Source of the DNA: Chlorops oryzae
Taxonomy: Eukaryota; Arthropoda; Insecta; Diptera; Chloropidae
NCBI GenBank assembly: GCA_020466095.1
Contig: CM035806.1
Coordinates: forward strand, 169,181,871 to 169,245,870
Direction: 5' to 3'
Length of the DNA stretch: 64,000 nt
Below are positions 35,735 through 46,809 of the stretch, one piece after another. The notes under the pieces are model-generated. The model saw only the letters and a list, made by a program, of their open reading frames with translations. It was not told the origin of the DNA and ran no database searches. The translations under genes were made by a program, and so were the position numbers. Position 1 is the first letter of the stretch. The number at the start of each line of letters is the position of its first letter.

Positions 35735-35910
35735 ACATTGATCATGGCTTCATTACTAGCATCTATTGTTAGCATAAAAGTTTTGAAGAAATCTGGATAT
35801 TGAAGTAAAGGAGGTGAGGTTAATGCAGCTTTAAGATTTTCCATGGCTTTCTGATATTCATTATTCCATTCAAACGTAACGTCTAGCATCTTCGAATGTA
35901 GCCCCGGAAA
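35735..35910 (-). pseudogene. Ty3/gypsy reverse-transcriptase fragment
   Basis: The minus-strand translation contains FEWNNEYQKAMENLKAALTS, PPLLQYPDF, then LTIDASNEA. These match the connection between the reverse transcriptase palm and the RNase H start of Ty3/gypsy polyproteins (F.W....Q.AF..LK..L.S.P.L..PDF....L.TDAS). In intact elements TDAS carries the first RNase H catalytic Asp; it is kept here as TIDAS. Only about 60 residues are recognisable and no LTRs were seen, so it is a dead fragment. Confidence 0.8.
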
Positions 35911-36959
35911 TGTTGAAGAACAAAAGAAAAATGCATTAACCCCGAAACCAACAGTAGCAAAATAAAAGCACTGAATCCTCAAAATCGTTCGATTATTTCA
36001 AATGCTAACTTATTCTCCGGTAATTAACAGGAAACTTATTTTTATACCGGTGCTTAGTCTCCGTGCATGACCATGCATGACAATCACGAGTGAAGTGATT
36101 GCTCAATTGAAATTTTTCTACGCTTCTACTTCGAAAAGAAATAAAATTATAATCGTTAAGTTAAATAAATAAATGGTATTTATCCATTGAGTTTATTTTG
36201 CTAAGCAACCGATCAGATAACACATTTAAGACATCATAAAAAGACAAAAAAACTTTTCGATACAAAAAATACAAGGCTCTCTTAAATTGTAGATACAATG
36301 CTGAATGAATTTATTATTATTATTATTTGTTTTTTTTTTTTTAACCCTCGAGTCACTGAATGTGAATAATCACCATAAAACTTGTTCACCCTTTCACTGA
36401 CGTTTAGTACATATTTTTATTTTTCGTCTCTTGAATTCTCTTGAAAGCAAGGACCTTAATCTAATGACTTAGTTTTTTTTCTTTTCTTTTCTTTTCTTCC
36501 TTCTTTTATATAACTTTTATCTATTTCCTCTTTAGTTATTATATAGTTTAACGTAATCCTTCCCACCAATGCTACGCATCAGTTAAAACACAAAAAAAAA
36601 ATTTAAAAAAATAAAGAAATGAAAAGCAAACACACAAATGATATCCTATGAAAAGAGGAGGGGCTAATGCATAAATTTAAGAAAAATTCTTAGAATTTTT
36701 TCTATGTCTTTTAAAGTAGGTAGGTAAGTAACTAAAGCTCCCATAAAATTGTCAACTTCTTAAGAATATTTTTTTTTTTTTTTTTTTTTGGTTTTTGGTT
36801 TTGTAAAGTACTTCTAATAACACTTAAAAAACTTGTTTCATTTTAAGGATAATAACTACATTCGAATCGAATAAGCATATTATATTTAGGCGTATCGTAT
36901 ATCGTGTAGGTGTTTATGTACGATTGGAAGTGTACGACGAAATCCCTCATAAATGGAAG
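35911..36959. other. Intron sequence
   Basis: AT-rich with T/C runs (36470-36505) and a poly(T) near 36770. The gypsy fragment does not extend recognisably into it. No exon. Confidence 0.45.
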
Positions 36960-37717
36960 TAAAGTCCCATTTCCAATGATGCGTCAGACGCAAGACGCAT
37001 GACGCTGCGTCAAATGCATGAATAATGCAATTTCCAAACAGTGCGTATGCGTGAGCCTTGAGATTTCTTAGTGAAGCACAATTGTGTAAAGTACTCGATC
37101 ATTACAAGTTTTTTTTTTAGGGGTTCTATATGAGAGTGATAAAAAATATAAACCATAAATTTACGTTATTGAATCGATGAATAGTGCTAATTACTAATTA
37201 CTAATTACTGTTAAATAAAAAAAAAACCAAGATAAAGAACAAATTGTTCATATTTCAATGAAAATTGTTCCCATCAATTATGAAGTAACTCGAAAGCTAG
37301 GTACTTAAATAGTTTCATGACATACACTGTTATATTCCTTTTTCCAAACTGTTATGCTGATTTCCAATGCAGTGCAGGAATTCCTGCGCATCAATTCCTG
37401 CAAACATGAACACATACACGCATGTGGAATCAGTTTCAATCAACTACGCTTTTCATTGTAATTTCTTCTATATATTTGACGTGTTAAGCTGTGCAGAAAT
37501 TGATGCGCAGGAATTCCGGCACTACATTGGAAATCAGGCTTTATACGCAGCTGTCACAATTTCACGCTGCATGAAATATTCCAATTTTCGGAAATTTGAC
37601 GTCCGCTGCGTCCGCACGCACGCAATTGATTTTTGCTGCTCTCATATGCTTGCATGTGTTGAATATTTGCGTCAATTGACGCAACGCAGCTGACGCATAA
37701 TTGGATATGGCACTTTA
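36960..37717. mobile_element. Inverted-repeat element with AAGTSCCATTTCCAAT ends, containing a second palindrome
   Basis: The left end TAAAGTCCCATTTCCAATGA and the right end read inversely (TAAAGTGCCATATCCAATTA) pair, continuing into TGCGTCAG. Inside at 37359-37535 is a second inverted repeat, GATTTCCAATGCAGTGCAGG and its inverse. A relative of the left half is at 61870-62310. No transposase. The 108-codon frame at 37367-37693 runs across both palindromes and is not credible. Confidence 0.7.
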
Positions 37718-38406
37718 CTCTCGCCACTCATGGAAGTCTTTATCGCAGTATGTATGTATGTATGTATGTATTGTGAAAATGCGGCTAGTATCAAACGGAA
37801 CAGTGAGATGAAAGCTGAACATTTTTCTCTAAGATCATTGGGAAAGCCACAAAAAAAAAAAAAAAAATGAATTGTGCATAGGTACCTATTAATAAACTAA
37901 GAGACGAATTTTTGCTTGAACACGTACAGAGAGAGGATACCTCTTCAAGTAACCTATTACGAATTTTTCGGGATTTTTTTGTCCTTTGTATTTCATATTT
38001 GAAAATGTCCAGAACCAGACTTCCCAAAGAGCTTTTCTATTTATTTATTTTACTTTTTTATTTATTAATTTTCAATAGCATATATTTTTTGTTAAATTCT
38101 CTCCATTAGATTCTATCTATTTAGGCGTCTTTATGGCAACTGGAAAGGCTTTCAGAAAAAAGATCATTTAAATTTTTAGAATTTAAGGCCCCGGCTTATA
38201 GCAGCTTTGGTTGCATATTACATTTAGATCTTATTGTATTTAATTATGAGAATTTAGGAAAAGTTCTCAATGTGAAAATGTGTTCTTTATACCGCCACAT
38301 ATCCATATGTAGGTCTGTAAGATGGAGAAATAAACGAGCTGAGAGAATTGCAACCACACTTTTATGCTAAAGTCTAAGTTAGAGCTTTGGTTGAGTTTCT
38401 CTTGAC
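37718..38406. other. Intron sequence with TATG microsatellite
   Basis: (TATG)n lies at about 37748-37770. No exon or repeat border is supported. Confidence 0.45.
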
Positions 38407-38999
38407 TAGGGATGGGCAAAATGGGAAAATACATCGATAAAATATATATCGTATCGATATATTTGAAAAGCATCGAAATTGAAACGATACTATCGGGGGA
38501 GAAATATCGAGCTTTCGATTTATCGACATTTTAAATACCAATTAAAAATGACTATTTTACTAAAATGCAGCACAGTGTACCTTATGCTTAGGGAGAACCC
38601 TTCTAAGCGGACACTACTCTAAACGGAAAGATTTCAGGAATTTTCTAGTGCTCCTGCTTCTCAAATACTTTCCTCTGTTAAGCGGGCATATAAATCGGTC
38701 CCGTAGGTGTCTCCTTAAGACAGAGTACACTGTAAATATTTTAGACAAAATTGGAGTGTACAAAAGGACGTTTTCGAGTTCCCAGATGGAATGATAAGAT
38801 ATGATACGATAAGATAAGACATGAACGATTAAAATGCCGCTTTATATCCAAGAGAAATACGTGTGAAACACAGGTTTACAACGATAGACATATGTATATA
38901 AAATATCGCTTTCGATGTCGGGAAAAGTATATCAATGTACCATATATCGTTTTAAAAATATCGATGTTTTGATATATCGATATTTTTTGCCCATCCCTA
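38407..38999. mobile_element. hAT-type element, TAGGGATGGGC ends, intact duplication
   Basis: TAGGGATGGGCAAAA and its inverse (TTTTTTGCCCATCCCTA) bound 593 bases flanked by CTCTTGAC on both sides (38399-38406 and 39000-39007). TATCGAT-rich subterminal repeats follow in both arms. A pogo-like palindrome is nested at about 38576-38734. Confidence 0.88.
38576..38734. repeat. pogo-like palindrome nested in the hAT element
   Basis: CAGTGTACCTTATGCTTAGG at the left and its imperfect inverse (CTTAAGACAGAGTACACTG) at the right. CAGTGTAC ends resemble those at 19397-20847. Flanks are CA and TA, so the duplication is not intact. Confidence 0.5.
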
Positions 39000-39038
39000 C
39001 TCTTGACACATGGCTTATTTTGTATTCTCATAATCCTA

Positions 39039-39501
39039 TCCTGTAGAAAGCTGTTAAGCAATTTGCCTAAAAGAACTAGTACTCTTATAGTACTAAAAGA
39101 ACTAGTGCAATGTTTGGGTAAGTTTGCACCATAACTATACTAGTGATCATTGGAATAATTGCATTCATTCATTGCGGCGTTATAAATTGATAATAAATAC
39201 ACAACCGAATGGTTTTCTTTTAATATAAATATTTATTTCCATTATGTACTGAAAAAAAATCCACGATTCTGTAAACTTTTTCCCGTAAACATCACTTGTA
39301 TTTAACTGGTGCAAATTTACCCAATTGGATCGAAAAGTACTAGAATAATTCTGGTCCATTCTGTACTAGTGCTTTCCTGTACAGATGTTATATTGATTTT
39401 CGACAGAATTTTATATGGACAGGGGTATAGAAAAGAACTAGTACTAGTGGCTTTTGCACTAGTAAAGTACTAGTATGGCACTAGTTCAAATTCCTACAGG
39501 G
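39039..39501. mobile_element. Element with YCCTGTAG ends and ACTAGT-rich interior
   Basis: TCCTGTAG and CTACAGGG are near-perfect inverses flanked by TA on both sides. The interior is filled with repeated ACTAGTACT/AGTACTAGT words in both arms. It is related in design to the CCCTGCAG-ended elements at 825, 44285, 47932 and 54575. Non-coding. Confidence 0.6.
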
Positions 39502-40008
39502 TAGCATCCGTTCGTTCAATACTGACCGCAGAGTGCACTTATATGTATATATGAACATGTACATTTAAATATGTATGTATGTATGTATGTGTGCTGTGTG
39601 AGAAAATGTGTGAAATTATGAAAAGTTCCTATAATAAATTAATTAGATTGTTCAATGAATTTTTCACACTGTAAATGTTTCTTCGTTGTATGTTATTCGT
39701 TTGTGTTCAACCTTTTTTTTTTTTTTTTTTTTTTTTTAAATATTACTCAATTTCATGTATAGAAATTCTGAATAAACTCATACTATATATATATAGTATG
39801 TATGTATGTCGAAAGATTGTAAGGTTATTTTGTGGACTGCATGGTTAGGTACTGCATGTTGTGCTGTTGAATTGACAACCTAAAAATCTCTATGTATGTA
39901 TATGAATACGTATGTGTAAGTTTGTATTATAATTTTGAATAATAAAATGAAATAAATTACGAAATTAGTGTTTATGGATATTAAATTTGTTGCTGATGTT
40001 CTTAATGC
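39502..40008 (-). other. Possible 3' UTR of the alternative last exon
   Basis: If the exon at 40009-40062 is used, its 3' UTR lies here on the minus strand. The sequence is AT-rich with TATGTATG repeats and a T-run at 39712-39737. No clear AATAAA near the stop was found, so the poly(A) site is unresolved. Confidence 0.3.
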
Positions 40009-40062
40009 TTAAACGCTATTCGCACGTAATGGAATACATTCGCCTTGGCATCCTTGAAATCC
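40009..40062 (-). CDS. Alternative Cys-rich last exon of the minus-strand gene
   Basis: On the transcript strand TATTTTTAAAG precedes GGA TTT CAA, giving GFQGCQGECIPLRANSV and TAA, 17 residues in phase 0. It would follow the exon at 46696-46809, whose product ends ECCFCTSK, so the short isoform would end with a run of five closely spaced cysteines (ECCFCTSK-GFQGCQGEC). A Cys-rich tail of this type often means palmitoylation or metal binding; that is inference. The acceptor's pyrimidine tract is weak, so confidence is moderate. Confidence 0.45.
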   Translation of the reverse strand, partial: GFQGCQGECIPLRANSV

Positions 40063-40918
40063 CTTTAAAAATATGAACGAAAAATGTAAATAAATAAATT
40101 GAAGAAATTTCAGGCAAAATAAATCTAATTTTTAAGATTAAAAAACAAAAAACAAAAAAACACAAAAAAGAAATAACATAAGACACACTGAAGTTATGTT
40201 AATGATGTTTCAATTTGTGATGAAATTTCAAAAGAAAAAAAAAAAAAAAATTATTCAAACGAACAAACAAACATAATCGAGTTAAGTTGAGTGGGGAAAA
40301 TAGATATTTTGCAACAACGTTGAAAGCATTGTTGAGCATGAAAGCAACAATTAGATTGGTTAAAGGCGTCTGTTTTTTTGCGTTTGCATATGATAAAAAA
40401 ATTTTTGGAAATTAAAAAAAAAAGAGTATGTGAAAGAGAGATGAATGTGATTTTCTCAATGAAAGAGGTATCCTGTTCCTTTTTTTCTTTTTTCTTTTTT
40501 ATTATTATTATTATTATTTTTTTTTTTTGACAAAATTCACTAGTCAAACAATTCTTTTCTGAAAATTTCCACAATTTTGCATTGGAAAGAAAGAAATAAA
40601 AATTCAACAATATAATCCACTTTTTAAATGTGTACACAGAGAGAAATATTTCACCTTAAAACAAGGAGTTTCCTATTTAAATCAGTTTGTTGACTTAGGA
40701 GAGAGACGGGGGTCAAATTTGAAGAAATATTTGCTAGACAAATATTTTTAGTTTTATGCGGAATTTCACATTCAATTGTTTGAAAAGCAAATCGACTTAA
40801 AATTAAAGGAAAACTTCTTATTTGTCCTTGTTGTTGTTGCGTAAAAATTTCATTTTTACGTCATAACGCGAGCAAAAAAAAAAAAAAAAAAAAAATTTTC
40901 AAATCAGAAAAAAAACTA
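40063..40918. other. Intron sequence, low complexity
   Basis: Poly(A)/poly(T) runs at 40230-40250, 40470-40530 and 40874-40895. The minus-strand open frame at 40251-40637 is a product of A/T runs. A block at 40630-40850 may belong to the outer arm of the foldback element that follows. Confidence 0.45.
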
Positions 40919-41524
40919 TGTGCATCAAGTTAGCCTGCACTTTTTCGAACTTCGCAAAAAAAATTATTGTGCTGTAATGTGCCCATTTTGTGCTATCATG
41001 TGCCCATTTTGTGCTATCATGTGCCGTTTCGAAAAAAAAAAAATTCCTCAAGGGATTCCATTTTTATGAGGAGGTCCTTTCTTTTGGTGTCAAGTTAGAT
41101 TGCACTTTTTCGAATTTCCCAAAAAAAAATTATTGTGCTGTAATGTGCCCATTTTGTGCTATCATGTGCCGTTTCGAAAAAAAATAATACTCAAGGGATG
41201 CCATTCTTATGAGGAGGTCCTTTTTTCGTGTCAAGTGAGCCGGTAATGAGTCTTAGCTCTAGTATGTTGCTAATCCAACTGATTGTTGGGTCAATTCTTG
41301 CGGCAGAGAGCTCCTTTGTTATGGCCTCTCTCGTCACATTATTGAAAGATGAAGTCGCGGCTAACTTGACACGAAAAAAAGGACCTCCTCATAAAAATGG
41401 CATCCCTGGAGAATTTTTTTTTCGAAACGGCACATGATAGCACAAAATGGGCACATTACAGCACAACAATTTTTTTTGGGAAATTCGAAAAAGTGCAAGC
41501 TTACTTGATGCACATGAAAAACTT
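40919..41524. repeat. Foldback repeat with a duplicated left arm
   Basis: TGTGCATCAAGTTAGCCTGC at the left is inverted at the right end (near 41505-41524). The left arm contains two tandem copies of about 140-165 bases (40926-41090 and 41091-41231), each with TGTGCCCATTTTGTGCTATC, TTTCGAAAAAAA and GAGGAGGTCCTTT. The right arm (41361-41515) has one inverted copy. The unpaired centre is 41232-41360. Confidence 0.7.
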
Positions 41525-41677
41525 CTTGTTTGTAACGGATTTTCACCTTAAAATGCAAAATTTCGAACTTTTGAAAATGTCTTCGTAATTCTATTGAAAA
41601 GAAAATCGAGTAAAAATAAGGAGAAAACTTCTTATTCGCTCTTTTCCTACTAAAATTCGGATATTTATATGTATTAT

Positions 41678-41985
41678 CCCAGCGGGAAATTATCTCGTGC
41701 ATGACAATGTCATCAGTGATGTCATCGATGACATATAGGTGACATTGTCATGTGTGACATCTTGGAAAGATGCTGTTCATGTGCTTGACTCTCATTGGCT
41801 ACTGAAATTTAAAAAAGGTTTTCGCGTCAGTTGAACGTTATCATGAGGTGGCGTAGTGGATGCGTCCTCGCCTCACAATCCGAAGATCGCGGGTTCGATC
41901 CCTGGCAGAGGCGAACAAAAATTGTTAAAAATAGATTTTTTAAAATTGAAGTCACTAGGACATCATCGGGACATTTCCCGCTGGG
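41678..41985. mobile_element. Element with CCCAGCGGGAAA ends and a tRNA-like insert
   Basis: CCCAGCGGGAAAT and its inverse (ATTTCCCGCTGGG) bound 308 bases. The left arm contains overlapping palindromes of ATGACAATGTCATC and GATGTCATCGATGACATC type. The right half carries tRNA-like boxes A and B. A left-end fragment of the same family is joined to another element at 62318-62368. Confidence 0.65.
41849..41901 (+). promoter_or_regulatory. tRNA-like pol III boxes A and B
   Basis: TGGCGTAGTGG (41849-41859) and GGTTCGATCC (41892-41901) match box A and box B without deviation, at about normal tRNA spacing. The acceptor and T stems do not pair fully, so it is a tRNA-derived segment and not a working tRNA gene. 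It sits wholly inside the CCCAGCGGG element. Confidence 0.6.
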
Positions 41986-42018
41986 ATATTATAGACATCA
42001 TACATACAAACGAGTCTA

Positions 42019-42188
42019 GATTTTCTCGAACGTTAATATAAACCGCTTTTCGAATTCCAAAAAAAAAAAAAAAAAAAAATTCATATTGAAGTAAAAAATC
42101 GATTTGAATCTCAACTTTTTGTGAGTTAAAATTTGTGCTCCACAAAGTATGCCTTAAATTTATAAAAGCCAACGAAATCCGAGCCCTG
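42019..42188. repeat. Truncated CAGGGCTCGGA MITE
   Basis: Only the right half is present, ending AATCCGAGCCCTG. The left terminus is lost around 42019, and an A-run at 42060-42079 interrupts it. Confidence 0.65.
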
Positions 42189-42227
42189 GCAATAGGCATA
42201 ATATAATATATATGTCTATTATTAAAT

Positions 42228-42420
42228 CAGTGCTTGCCAGCGTAATACTCTTTCATACAAAGCTGAGTATTGCGGCTTTGTTGTTTCCTTGTTGTTGTTT
42301 CTCGCACGCAGCGTCTGTGTTAGCGAGAGAATTCAATCAGTTTGGCAGCGGCAATGAATAAGCACACATACATGTGAAGAATGAGAGAAATTGTGGTAGT
42401 GGTCGTGCTGGCAAGCACTG
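42228..42420. mobile_element. hAT MITE, CAGTGCTTGCCAGC ends, intact duplication
   Basis: CAGTGCTTGCCAGC and GCTGGCAAGCACTG are exact inverses. TATTAAAT flanks both sides (42220-42227 and 42421-42428). 193 bp, non-coding. Confidence 0.9.
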
Positions 42421-42428
42421 TATTAAAT

Positions 42429-43708
42429 ATTAAAAAAATAATTCTTGTCCATAACAAAAAAAAAAATCCCCTCGCCTGAACGGGGATTGTGAGTCAATGG
42501 CTCGCAGTTTTTTTAAAAAGAATTCCTTCTTTTTTTCTACGAAGAATCATCTTAATTTTATTGAAAAGGAATTCGCCCTCATATTTGGACGGATACTCTT
42601 CGGACGGATGAAGACTATAGAGAAATCCGCTAAGCTTTGTTCTAGTTTATAGGGTAGTGTATGTGGTATTTATCGCTCTGTGTGTAGGTATTTTCTGCTA
42701 ATGGGTTAAGCGTTGCTTTCGGATATCCAATGTTAAAACGGAAATTATTTTTTTAAATATTTTTTTTATATTTGGTATGATAATCACTTGTTGGCCGTAA
42801 AACATATAAAAATCCCGTCGATCTAAACGGAATAAATTACGTTTTTTTTTTTTTTCTGTAATACGAAACACTTTGAGATCCTTGAAGGAAAAGTTAATGA
42901 TTTTCATTTTATTCGAGTTATCTCAGAAAAATTCCTTTTGGACACTTTTATTATTAGTAGTAATTTTTATAAATAATAGGGATCAACAAAGCCTGTTTCG
43001 ATCATTTCCTTTAGAATAAAGAAATTTGTTGGATATGGTGGAGGCCGCACTAAGTCTTTCATGCAATATTCCTTGCCATCGAAACTGCATAAACGATCCT
43101 GAAAATTTAAAATTTAACGCTGATCAATGGCAAAAGAAACAGAAAAAAAAACTAGTACTACTATCGGTAATACTTTACTGGAAATCACTATGTTCGCTGC
43201 TACAAGTCTTACTTCAAAGTAGCTCATTTACTTCGCATTTTACAAACAACTTCTCACTTGGCTACAATGAAAGATATAGTGTGAAGGGAATGAACGAGAG
43301 CGGAGTGTCTATCGTAAGAGAAAAAAAAAAAACTCCCAAATTATAAATGAGAAATTGAAAAAGGGTAAATGGTTTCATGAAATCTTATGCACGGAAGAAA
43401 TACTCTTGATCACATAAGATTTTTCAAACTACGCTGCGTATGAGCAACGCTAATCGAGGACGTTTGGCATTGCTCATACGACTTTCACTTTTATTCATTG
43501 ATCAATTTACGAACATATTTCGTGCGATAACTTATTAATTGTAAAGATATAAGTCAAAAAGATTTTTGAACGATTAGAATTTGATAAAAAAATTTCAAGA
43601 AGATATTGCATGAGCGTTGCCAGATGTCACGCATTTTGTGGGATTGCCCGCTTTTTGGCCACAAAATTATAATGCCGCCTCGCCTTGTGACAAAAAAACC
43701 AAAAAAAA
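42429..43708. other. Intron sequence
   Basis: No exon or bounded repeat. The plus-strand 106-codon frame at 43026-43346 has no recognisable motif. Confidence 0.4.
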
Positions 43709-44284
43709 AACAAGTAAGGGTGTTATAGTCAGGCGAGCCTGACAATAGAATACCCGACACAGACTCACATGTTCAAATAATTTTTAATATCAAGAGGTTT
43801 TTAAGACCATAAGGGGCCCAATACACCGAATTTTGATTGATTTCTTTATGAAAACTGCCCCTTTGCCACGCCCACTTTTCCAATTTTTCAGAATTCTAAT
43901 CGGAGGCTTAAATATATGCTCAAAATCCAAGTTTCATTGAATTATTTCGAAAAAGTCCGATTTGGGATTTTTGTGATAGACCCTAGTACGACTGGAGTCA
44001 CCCTTAATAATGGATCGATAAAGACAATTTTTTGGGGGCGGATGTTTAAGGCTAGAAAGGAAGCATAAGTGCCAAATTTCGTTCAAGTGCCATTTGAATT
44101 TCGGGTGTAGGAGACAATTTTCGAAAATCTTCCTTCTGCCACGCCCACTTTTCGATAAGAAAACTGTATACAGACAGACAGACGAACTTACAAATATATA
44201 TTTTGTATGGTATTAATAATGAAATATATAAAATTTGTATGGTCTCTCTCGACTGGTTCTGGGTGTTACAGAGTGTGATGGGTA
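43709..44284 (+). mobile_element. Helentron/mini-me-type element, interrupted at its 3' end
   Basis: Opens ACAAGTAAGGGTGTTATAGT with the TCAGGCGAGCCTGA hairpin, follows the family order, has only a short GACAGACAGACGA tract, and reaches CTCGACTGGTTCTGGGTGTT then GGGTA. There the CCCTGCAG element at 44285 is inserted, after which TATAATC resumes at 44641. Confidence 0.75.
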
Positions 44285-44640
44285 CCCTGCAGGAAATTTC
44301 AATAGTGAATCTATACCCTTTCTCTATTGACCGCGTCAACAGTACTACTGACCAGTTATACCCGTCGCAATGCTTTGTGTTATTGACATTTAACATTGAG
44401 TTGTCATTGAATGTCAACAGTAGACCGAAAAACTATTGACGTCGGTACTATTATATAGACAAAATGAGTACTCTTTCGCTTTATAAGGAGACATGTTGTT
44501 GACATGGTCAATAGAGATGAACTATACCTCTTGACAGAACAGTTTCTCCTATAAATACTGTTGACGTTGGAACTAGTTCTCTTGTCTATATTGACGTCAA
44601 TATAGACATGGGGCCATATGGCGACAGGATTCCTGCAGGG
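44285..44640. mobile_element. CCCTGCAGG-ended element inserted in a Helentron
   Basis: The ends CCCTGCAGG and CCTGCAGGG bound 356 bases. The host Helentron normally ends CGGGTATAAT (see 56483-56494). Here it reads GGGTA, then the element, then TATAAT, so the insertion duplicated TA. The interior has TATTGACGTCAATATAGAC and CAACAGTA words. An inverted relative is at 47932-48293. Non-coding. Confidence 0.75.
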
Positions 44641-44649
44641 TATAATCAT

Positions 44650-45485
44650 ATAGCAAACATGATGTGAAAATATTTGAGCATAATTTTAATTTTAATTTAA
44701 TATAAAATAATGAAAAAAAAAAAAAAAACGAATTGATACAGTGAGAAAAACTTCGGAAAGTGATTGATAAAGCCATTTAAAAAAAGAAATTTATCATAAA
44801 TATATTTGGCAAAGGAAAATGGGGCTCGAAAATGTATAAAGGTTTTCCACACCTTTTTTGAATTTTTTTTTTCTTCTTTTTGACAAATTTTTAAAAAATT
44901 CCTCTTTGCAAAAAATTCGTCTGGCAACGCTGATATATAAAAAATTGATTTTAAATCGATTTTCAATGCATCTTTTCTTTTGGTTTGTTCAAAAAAAACA
45001 GTAAAACCGTCAGTAAAAAATGTTCAATGAAGAATGCCTTGATTGCAAAATAATTGGTTTTTAATTGTTTTTTAATAAAAAAAAATAAATAAATAAATAA
45101 AAAAAAAAAAACAGACTCCGAGGGACATTAAGCGCTGAAATGGATAATATTTCGAGAAGAATATTCAACTCATTTTCTTCCGTTGTAGGTCCTCGTAGTT
45201 TTACTTTAAATTGTACTTAACACTATGAAACTAATTACAATCAATGAAAATTTAAATGGTGCATATAATTCGAATTACTATTAAAAAATAACATTTCAAC
45301 AAGCAAAAAATTAAATAAAATAATGATTCGTATTTAGAACAGAACATTTTGTCTCACTTCGATCAGAGTAGCGGACTTTGCAAAGTTTTGGAATGAACAC
45401 GCTACTATCCGTCAATCAAATAGTTGTTGTGCTAATTTTGATTTATAATTTTCAATCGGTTTTCTAATCATTGTCGGCCTTTATT
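44650..45485. other. Intron sequence
   Basis: A-runs at 44713-44728 and 45080-45110. No exon is supported. Confidence 0.45.
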
Positions 45486-46147
45486 CCCAGCCAACCATAT
45501 GCGGAGCGTTCCGAAACACAGGAGGTTTAAAGGACTCCCACCTAGACACCTTGAAGGATCGTTTTCGGAGTGCTCCGGCAATGGGCTCCTCAAGTGCACC
45601 GTCAAGGAGCGTTCAGAGACTCATGCTTTAAAATTGCATTATCTAGTTGGCATGGTTTTTTTTTCATTCTTTATGGTTTGCAACTTATGGTGATGTAACT
45701 TTATGGGAATTTCCCTTAATTAAATGGAATAGAGATTTAGGGAAGAAAACCCCTTTTTGGGTTACTTTTAGAAACGAACATTTTACAATGTCCTAATTAA
45801 AAGTAGTTGATAAAAATAATAAGAATTATTTTTTTGGAATGCCTTAGAAATTTTTAAAAAGGAAAATGGTTGTTTTTTTTTTATTATTTCTCAATATACA
45901 GGAAATCAAGGAATCCTAAAACACTCCTGTGTTATCTTGGGATTAATTTAGGAGTCCTTTTTTTGTAAAAATTGCAGGGTAATAGAGGAGTCCTCTTGCG
46001 GTTTATCTGAGGGAGCATTTTACGGACGCCAATATAGTTTTAAAAAGGCCCTTTTCTTCCGCTCAAACACGCTCATTTAGGATCCTTTTCGGAGGCTCCT
46101 TAGGGAGTCCTAAGGGTGCACCGTGCGGACTCAAATGGTTGGCTGGG
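45486..46147. mobile_element. Element with CCCAGCCAACCAT ends
   Basis: CCCAGCCAACCATATGCGGA at the left and ATGGTTGGCTGGG at the right bound 662 bases. GGAGCGTTC, GGACTCC and GGAGTCC words recur through both arms. A shorter relative is at 17901-18293. No open frame of interest. Confidence 0.7.
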
Positions 46148-46695
46148 TTTTTCTTTCAAAAGAACTGATACAGAGAGATTTTATATGGGCCTACACTAAT
46201 GGAATTTTATCCCAAGTGTGGACAAATTTATTTTTTCTTTAAACAATATTCTTCATCTTGTATAAAAAGGATACTTAAAGAATTGTATATATGTATGTAA
46301 TGAATTAAATCACAATGAAACAGTTTTTGGATTGACACCTGAGAATAGGAAATTAATTTCGGCTTTCTTGCTATATCAATTCGATTTCTATTTCGTTAAT
46401 GTCCAGTAATACGTTGAGTTCAAATAGGAAAAAAATGTTCAAGTGTCATAAAATTTATCTGTCGGAAAAATGAATCACAATACAAAACAAACAAAAAAAA
46501 TAAATACATATATGTATATATATAAAATGAAACGAAAAAAGGTAATTTCTTTCATTTACATGGTGCATGCATGCGGAAAGCAATTAAAAATAGAACAATG
46601 GCAGGCGTTTCTTTAAATGCTAGGGGGGGGGTAACAGCGTACAAAGGCAAAAATTTCATTCAGTAGAATTTCATGTTGAAACTTTGAAAAATTAC
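46148..46695. other. Intron sequence
   Basis: Nothing identified apart from short TATATG stretches near 46510. Confidence 0.45.
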
Positions 46696-46809
46696 CTTCG
46701 ATGTGCAAAAGCAGCATTCAAATTCCACTGGTGCATCCTGATCCAAATTATCCATCCTTTGGTTTTGTAGATTTTCGAGAGCGACCTGCCGGCGCAGCTC
46801 AGCAACCTC
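46696..46809 (-). CDS. Internal exon: short helical segment and Cys cluster
   Basis: Acceptor CAATTTTGTAG, donor AAG|GTAATT. 114 bases in phase 0 at both ends encode EVAELRRQVALENLQNQRMD, then NLDQDAPVEFECCFCTSK. The first half has a heptad-like pattern of Leu/Val (VAELRRQVALENL) consistent with a short coiled coil. The second half is acidic and ends in a CCFC cluster. It can splice in frame either to the large exon at 27639 or to the Cys-rich last exon at 40062. Family unknown. Confidence 0.75.

Noticed and set aside
37367..37693. 108-codon plus-strand open frame
   Set aside because: It spans both the inner and outer palindromes of the element at 36960-37717.
40251..40637. 128-codon minus-strand open frame
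   Set aside because: Made from poly(T)/poly(A) tracts (runs of Lys and Ile) with no recognisable motif.
40919..41232. CRISPR-like or satellite array from repeated TGTGCCCATTTTGTGC words
   Set aside because: Only two units, in a eukaryotic intron, explained by arm duplication in a foldback repeat.
41849..41901. A genuine tRNA gene
   Set aside because: Boxes A and B are good, but the acceptor and T stems do not pair, and the segment is bounded by transposon ends.
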